Shown here piece after piece: positions 60,023-64,000 of a stretch of DNA of 64,000 bases; position 1 is the stretch's first letter, and every line of letters begins with the position of its first letter. Origin of the DNA: Dehalogenimonas sp. WBC-2 (GTDB taxonomy: Bacteria; Chloroflexota; Dehalococcoidia; Dehalococcoidales; Dehalococcoidaceae); assembly GCA_001005265.1 (NCBI GenBank), contig CP011392.1, forward strand, positions 1,299,902 to 1,363,901, in the 5' to 3' direction. The translations under genes were made by a program, and so were the position numbers. The notes below the pieces were generated by a model that saw nothing but the letters and a program-made list of their open reading frames with translations, was not told the origin of the DNA and made no database searches.

Positions 60023-61009
60023 TTAACTAAATATTTCCGGATGCAATAGCTTGGCCATTGCCTCAAGACCCTCAACCAGTCTTGGAGTTGGACGCCCAGT
60101 AAGGTCATCATTCATGCCATAAATCTTCCCATTGATCCTTGCATCGGTAGAATCCAGTCGTGAGTCATTTAAAGCAAATTGGTAAGAGGCATCGCCCATA
60201 CTGACGCTTGCAGAAGCTAATATCACCTGGGGATTAAGACTGATCAAAGCTTCCAGACTAACGGAATCACCTGCATTTTTAAAAATATTAGTACCACCAG
60301 CAGCTTCGATCAGGACTGACCCGAGCGCCCCTCCACCATGAACATATAAAGGATCCGGCCAGATGATGTAAACGGTGCGGGGCTTTTGATCTGTAGTCAG
60401 GCTTATCGTTTTGTCAGTAATGGCCTTAACTCTTGTTTTCATATCAGTCACTATTTGTGAGGCCTTGTTTTCTGTATCTGTTACCTTGCCAATGAGCTCA
60501 ATGGCATCATATACATCCTGGAAACTATCAACTTGGGTTCCCTTGACCACTAGGATGGCACATGCAGGCATCAAACCTGCAAGTGTATCAACTACCCCAA
60601 GATCAAGTGCCGAAATATCAATTAAAATAAGATCTGGTGCCGCCGCTACTATCGCTTCAAAATTGACTCCATACAAATTACCAACTTTTGTTTTGGTTAG
60701 CGCAGCCGCCGGATAGTCACTATAATCATCCACTCCCACTATCATGTCACCCAATCCCAAGTCAAACGCAATCTCGGTATGACTGGGCAATAGAGAAACA
60801 ATTTTCGTGGGTCTAGCAGCAATTACCACACTTCTATCGGCATGATCGGTAACCGTCATGGGGTATCTTGCAGCGTCGGTTGTCTGCGGTGGGCCGCTAG
60901 TTTCGCTGTTACACCCAACCAAACCCAAACAAACAATAGCTGAGGCTGTTAATACACTGCCCACCTTGAAAATTAGACTTTTCCCCATTTGGATATCTTT
61001 TGTTCCCAT
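60023..61009 (-). CDS. btuF: Corrinoid-binding lipoprotein
   Basis: A 328-residue periplasmic-type binding protein. The lipobox LVGC at about 31-34 marks a lipid-anchored protein after a hydrophobic signal. The helical-backbone metal-receptor fold is typical: RPTKIVSLLPSHTEIAFDLG, GVDDYSDYP, PDLILIDIS and a C-terminal GRPTPRLVEGLEAM. The ATG at 61009 is seven bases after GGGAG. A cobalamin-type leader upstream supports corrinoid as the ligand. Confidence 0.93.
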   Translation of the reverse strand: MGTKDIQMGKSLIFKVGSVLTASAIVCLGLVGCNSETSGPPQTTDAARYPMTVTDHADRSVVIAARPTKIVSLLPSHTEIAFDLGLGDMIVGVDDYSDYPAAALTKTKVGNLYGVNFEAIVAAAPDLILIDISALDLGVVDTLAGLMPACAILVVKGTQVDSFQDVYDAIELIGKVTDTENKASQIVTDMKTRVKAITDKTISLTTDQKPRTVYIIWPDPLYVHGGGALGSVLIEAAGGTNIFKNAGDSVSLEALISLNPQVILASASVSMGDASYQFALNDSRLDSTDARINGKIYGMNDDLTGRPTPRLVEGLEAMAKLLHPEIFS

Positions 61010-61057
61010 TTAATCACTCCCAAGTATTAGTTTACGTCTCTACCACTTAACAAATCC

Positions 61058-61185
61058 CTATGCCACAACCGCATGGAGAAAATAACAAATAACTGGCGCA
61101 TTCTTTCATCACGACGCGAAAAGATCGGATACATCAAACGGCACTGCACCGGATTTACACCAAGCTAACATCTTTACCAGGAAAC
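61058..61185 (-). promoter_or_regulatory. Probable class-II cobalamin riboswitch upstream of btuF
   Basis: The minus strand has CCTGGTAAAG, then GGTGTAAATCCGGTGCAGTG, TTTGATGTATCCG and GAAAGAATGCGCCAG. The closing CTGG/CCAG pair and AATGC resemble the small Cbl-II aptamers (GGGAAAG...TTGATACGG...CCGAATGCC). A hairpin ATGC-GGTTGTG-GCAT (61074-61060) follows and could give the kissing loop. The long peripheral parts of the classical type are missing. Called from resemblance only. Confidence 0.65.
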
Positions 61186-61221
61186 AAACTGTCTTGAGTT
61201 AGCTCATACTAAATTGATTAT

Positions 61222-61250
61222 ATACTAAGCCGCAATAGACTTTTTGTCAA
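61222..61250 (-). promoter_or_regulatory. Promoter of the btu-cbi operon
   Basis: Minus strand TTGACA (61250-61245), 17-base spacer, TAGTAT (61227-61222), upstream of the riboswitch. Confidence 0.65.
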
Positions 61251-61293
61251 GTGGATATAAGCGTCCACGTCCCATCGAGACAAAACTAGCTGA

Positions 61294-62037
61294 TCAATAT
61301 ATTTGGACGGCCTTATCACCGATACGTTTCATATCTAAAGTCAGAATAGTGACGTTCTTCATATGTTCTTTTGCCAGTTCCGCTGCGTATTCTACCTCGG
61401 CGTTGTTAGCTGCGCGCCATGGACATTCCGGGACCGGGAAATATGCGTCAATACGGAACGGAATATCCGGGTTAATTGAAGCCACGAATTGAGCTACTTT
61501 TTTGATTTCATCAGCTTCTATCAGTTCTGGAATAAATACCACCTCAGCGTGGAGATTTTTGCCCATTTTCGCTATTGCGGCAAAGTTTTCAAGGGCCGAT
61601 TTATTGGACCGGCCGGTATATTTACGATAGATATCCTCAGAGAATGCCTTAACACTAAAAATTACCTGGTCAATATCAGCTAAATCAGGCATGACAATGC
61701 CATTAGTCAATAAAATATTATAACAGTGTTTTTCCTCATGCAGTTCTTTGGTGAGCCTGGGTAGTTCTGGATCAAGAGCGGCTTCGGTTCCCATAAAAAC
61801 TGCGTACTTTATTTCTAATGGTTCCAAGAGTTCCATAACCTGGTCATAAGTCAGAAATTTATCAGGAGGTGCCTGACGCTGCCGTGTCATTATTTCGGTA
61901 GTGGCATCATCATATAAACTAAAGTCGTAAAGCTCCCAATTGGTGTAACACGCCCGGCAATTAAGGGTACACTTGGTCCAAATATGAATATCCACTGAAC
62001 CGTACGATGGCTCGTATGCGATATGGTAAACCTTCAA
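61294..62037 (-). CDS. Radical SAM protein
   Basis: About 247 residues. The [4Fe-4S]/SAM motif CTLNCRACY (CxxxCxxC) follows SVDIHIWTK. FMGTEAALDPELPRL resembles the GGEP-type second motif, altered to GTEA. LLTNGIVMPD and VIFSVKAFSEDIYRKYTGR are typical of activase-like or molybdenum-cofactor-like radical SAM enzymes. The start is probably TTG 62037, 11 bases after GAGGAG; an in-frame ATG at 62100 adds 21 residues. It lies near hydrogenase genes but faces away from the cob operon promoter. Substrate unknown. Confidence 0.78.
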   Translation of the reverse strand: MKVYHIAYEPSYGSVDIHIWTKCTLNCRACYTNWELYDFSLYDDATTEIMTRQRQAPPDKFLTYDQVMELLEPLEIKYAVFMGTEAALDPELPRLTKELHEEKHCYNILLTNGIVMPDLADIDQVIFSVKAFSEDIYRKYTGRSNKSALENFAAIAKMGKNLHAEVVFIPELIEADEIKKVAQFVASINPDIPFRIDAYFPVPECPWRAANNAEVEYAAELAKEHMKNVTILTLDMKRIGDKAVQIY

Positions 62038-62298
62038 AGTAAGTTTGACTCCTCTCGAATATTTGAAACATTCTAACCGTGGAAGTATACACTTTGGCAA
62101 GAGAAACGGTAAAGTGATAACCTTAAGAAGACTTTCTATTGCTCCTATTCAAACTTTAACTAACATTAAACTACCGTGAGATTGACTCCTATTATCAGAA
62201 TATGTATAGAGATTGAATTAAAATGATATACCGAATGGTGTATAATAAGTTACGATTGTAGTTCCAATCAGTCTGATTAACAATTTCAAGGACAACTA

Positions 62299-62610
62299 AT
62301 GACCGACGATATACTTAACGAAGCAAGTAACATAGCCCAATGCAAAGAGTGCCCATGGTACAAGTCCTGCGCCATGCCGATGCGCTTCTCAACTGAAGAC
62401 ATCCGCCGGCAGATGGAGTCACAACAGGGCGTGATGATCAATATGCCGGATGATGCTATGATGCAAGGCATGCTGGCCAATATGGCCCAGGCAGTTCAGA
62501 ATTCAATGGTGGAGGCTTGCCCGGTACTAATCCAGCGCCTGCGCTCTTCACCTAAATTAGCTGAACGTATCAAACGGATCATGCAGAACTGGTCTGATGA
62601 CAACGCTTAG
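62299..62610 (+). CDS. Small Cys-containing protein beside hydrogenase genes
   Basis: A 103-residue protein beginning MTDDILNEASNIAQ, with CKECPWYKSC (about 15-24) and one later Cys (EACPVL). The CxxCxxxxxC pattern suggests a metal or Fe-S site. The middle is Met-rich (DAMMQGMLANMAQ). AAGGAC precedes the ATG. It converges on the hydrogenase maturation protease. I recognise no named family. Confidence 0.6.
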   Translation: MTDDILNEASNIAQCKECPWYKSCAMPMRFSTEDIRRQMESQQGVMINMPDDAMMQGMLANMAQAVQNSMVEACPVLIQRLRSSPKLAERIKRIMQNWSDDNA

Positions 62611-63107
62611 GCAGCTTTACTAAAGTAATTCTGCTCTATATAGTCCGATGCATCCCCTACCGCCTTCATGACCACCGCAGATAAACCGCCGGTGACAATT
62701 TCCGGTATCGGTTCTGGTTGACAGGCAATAATGGTCACTATAACTCCTGCGTCGTCACGCAATTCCTTCAGCAGGTTGAGGCTTGGTGCCAGGTGCAGCG
62801 AGAAATCATGCCGCTTAATGGAAGGGACTTCGTCAACCTTAACCTTAAATATCTCTCCGGGTTGATGACCGCATTCCAATGCGTCAACAATAATTACTTC
62901 TCCTGGTCGCTCCGGACTAATAATGAGATCAAAAAGTATCTCGCGCACACCCGTACCCACATCTAACACTGCCGCGTAAGACGGAATCCGGCCGCGGCGT
63001 TCAAGTTCCTCCGCCACGGCCGGTCCGAATCCATCATCACCGAAGAGCGGACTACCCACCCCAAGAATCAAAATATCTTTTTGGTAGTAATCCGGTATGT
63101 ATTCCAT
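62607..63107 (-). CDS. Hydrogenase maturation protease
   Basis: A 166-residue HybD/HycI-type endopeptidase that cuts the C-terminal tail of the NiFe large subunit after nickel insertion. The start motif ILGVGSPLFGDDGFGPAVAEEL and the mid-chain DALECGHQPGEI and the His-containing KRHDFSLHLAPS are typical (Ni-binding Glu/Asp and His). Its ATG overlaps the stop of the large-subunit gene (TAATG), so it is coupled to its substrate. Confidence 0.92.
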   Translation of the reverse strand: MEYIPDYYQKDILILGVGSPLFGDDGFGPAVAEELERRGRIPSYAAVLDVGTGVREILFDLIISPERPGEVIIVDALECGHQPGEIFKVKVDEVPSIKRHDFSLHLAPSLNLLKELRDDAGVIVTIIACQPEPIPEIVTGGLSAVVMKAVGDASDYIEQNYFSKAA

Positions 63108-64000
63108 TACTTGTTGGTCAAAGTTTCGATAACTTCGCCGTCCGCATCAACAATATCCAATTTGCATGCCAATTGGCCGTTGAGATCATGGCTAGCGCAC
63201 GACAAACATGGATCATAAGCACGGATTGTCATTTCCACGGTATTTAGGATACCTTGATCGTACTTACCGTCTTTAATAAGCAACTTCGCCGCCTGTTTTA
63301 CCGACATATTAATCGGAGCATTGTTCATACAAGTGGCAACGATCAAGTTGGCGGAAGTCACTAAGCCTTTATCGTCGGTAGTATAGTCATGAATAAGAGT
63401 ACCGCGCGGCGCTTCAGTGCAACCTACCCCACGCGCTGCCCGCGGAGTCACAGGGACACGCGTATTAGTGTTGGTGATTTCAGGATCATTTAGAAGTTCA
63501 ATGGCTTTTTCAGCGCTGTAAAGAAGCTCAATAAGTCGCGCCCAATGAAATAACAGCGTCGCCTGAACTTGACGGCCAAAAGTGGCCCGGAACTCCTCTA
63601 ACTCCGCCTGTGCCAGAGGGGTGCTGATCTTGTCCGCCACATTAATCCTGGCCAGGGTGTTAACCCGGAAGATTCCTTGGGGATTTTCCGGGTCCATGGA
63701 GAATTCACCCCATTTTTTGTTGTAGGGGAATTTGACGAAGGACCATGGTAGAACTTTCTCGGAGATATAGTCCAGATAGTCCTTGGCTTCAAAGTCTTCA
63801 TACTTTCCATCAGCGTCCATCATACGCAATTTACCATCATACATATCCATTGTGCCATCGTTTTTAACTGTACCTAAAAAGCCGGTCTTGATGACACCTA
63901 CTGTTTTTATCACATCAATATAAGCCGGGAAAATACTTTTCTTGGCATAATCAATTGAAAACTTGGCTAATTCAAGAGCTTGTTGCGCCATGGGAATAAG
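63107..64000 (-). CDS. NiFe hydrogenase large subunit, C-terminal part (group 3, Mvh/Vhu-like)
   Basis: The frame runs off the right edge (LIP precedes the Met at 63991), so the N-terminal CxxC is not visible. The C-terminal nickel ligands are in RAYDPCLSCASH (near 63190-63225), and the tail after His, about 20 residues starting DLNGQLACK, is the piece removed by the protease. RGVGCTEAPRGTLIHDY is a conserved block of the family. The DPCLSCA(S/T)H ending is typical of group-3 MvhA/VhuA enzymes, which pass electrons to Hdr complexes in methanogens; a link to the HdrABC genes here is inference. Confidence 0.93.
   Translation of the reverse strand, partial: LIPMAQQALELAKFSIDYAKKSIFPAYIDVIKTVGVIKTGFLGTVKNDGTMDMYDGKLRMMDADGKYEDFEAKDYLDYISEKVLPWSFVKFPYNKKWGEFSMDPENPQGIFRVNTLARINVADKISTPLAQAELEEFRATFGRQVQATLLFHWARLIELLYSAEKAIELLNDPEITNTNTRVPVTPRAARGVGCTEAPRGTLIHDYTTDDKGLVTSANLIVATCMNNAPINMSVKQAAKLLIKDGKYDQGILNTVEMTIRAYDPCLSCASHDLNGQLACKLDIVDADGEVIETLTNK

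Noticed and set aside
1-64000. CRISPR array
   Set aside because: No regularly spaced short repeats are present; the repeats seen are dispersed REP-like units and the two long inverted copies.

Overview
The window looks like a chromosomal segment of a strictly anaerobic Dehalococcoidia bacterium (Chloroflexota), most like Dehalogenimonas. This is inferred from gene content, not from a database search. The main reasons are a Wood-Ljungdahl gene set with acetyl-CoA synthase but no CO dehydrogenase or methylene-THF reductase in view, a full corrinoid uptake and remodelling set without de novo corrin synthesis, an Mvh/Vhu-type NiFe hydrogenase, and frequent TTG/GTG starts with TGnTATAAT promoters.

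Layout. 1-1461: the N-terminal part of a secreted DUF3494 (ice-binding-like) protein, running off the left edge. 1.5-2.6 kb: non-coding, with a REP-like hairpin and copy 1 of a long repeat. 2.6-11.6 kb: housekeeping genes (valS, gatC-gatA, M42 peptidase, RNase J, family-4 uracil-DNA glycosylase, pentapeptide protein). 11.7-16.9 kb: an accessory patch with copy 2 of the repeat, interrupted by an IS481-like element, then a decayed DUF2971 gene, a DUF2806 gene, a small membrane gene, a RhuM/Doc-like gene and dispersed repeats. 17-28.7 kb: glyA, prs, hisA, hisI, a two-component system, ruvA, ftsK and four tRNAs (Phe, Leu, Gln, Asn).

29-49.7 kb is one-carbon and electron-transfer metabolism: fhs, a RACo-like corrinoid activator, cooC-like, folD, acsD, acsB, acsC, acsE, a DUF3786 gene, then a response regulator and histidine kinase. 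The kinase is split by a 2048-bp IS6-like element with clear inverted repeats and an 8-bp target duplication; the element carries extra small membrane-protein genes. Next come an HdrBC-like protein, an HdrA with a GltD/NfnB-like flavoprotein inserted in its middle, and thioredoxin. The hdr promoter has a perfect palindrome at the expected start of transcription.

49.7-61.3 kb, minus strand, holds two adjacent cobamide operons. btuF-btuC-btuD-cbiZ-cbiB-cobD follows a probable class-II cobalamin riboswitch. An alcohol-dehydrogenase-like gene, a TrpD-like phosphoribosyltransferase, cobT, cobS, cobC and cobU follow a classical cobalamin riboswitch with two near-duplicate terminator hairpins. The two halves fit together: acetyl-CoA synthase chemistry here depends on a corrinoid protein, and the cob genes supply and remodel its cofactor. 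The right edge has a radical SAM protein, a small Cys protein, a hydrogenase maturation protease and the C-terminal part of a NiFe hydrogenase large subunit.

The most notable points are the disrupted kinase at the end of the acs operon and its passenger-bearing IS, the split HdrA fusion, the paired cobalamin riboswitches controlling unusual cobamide genes, and the long repeat whose two copies give an empty-site proof of an IS insertion.
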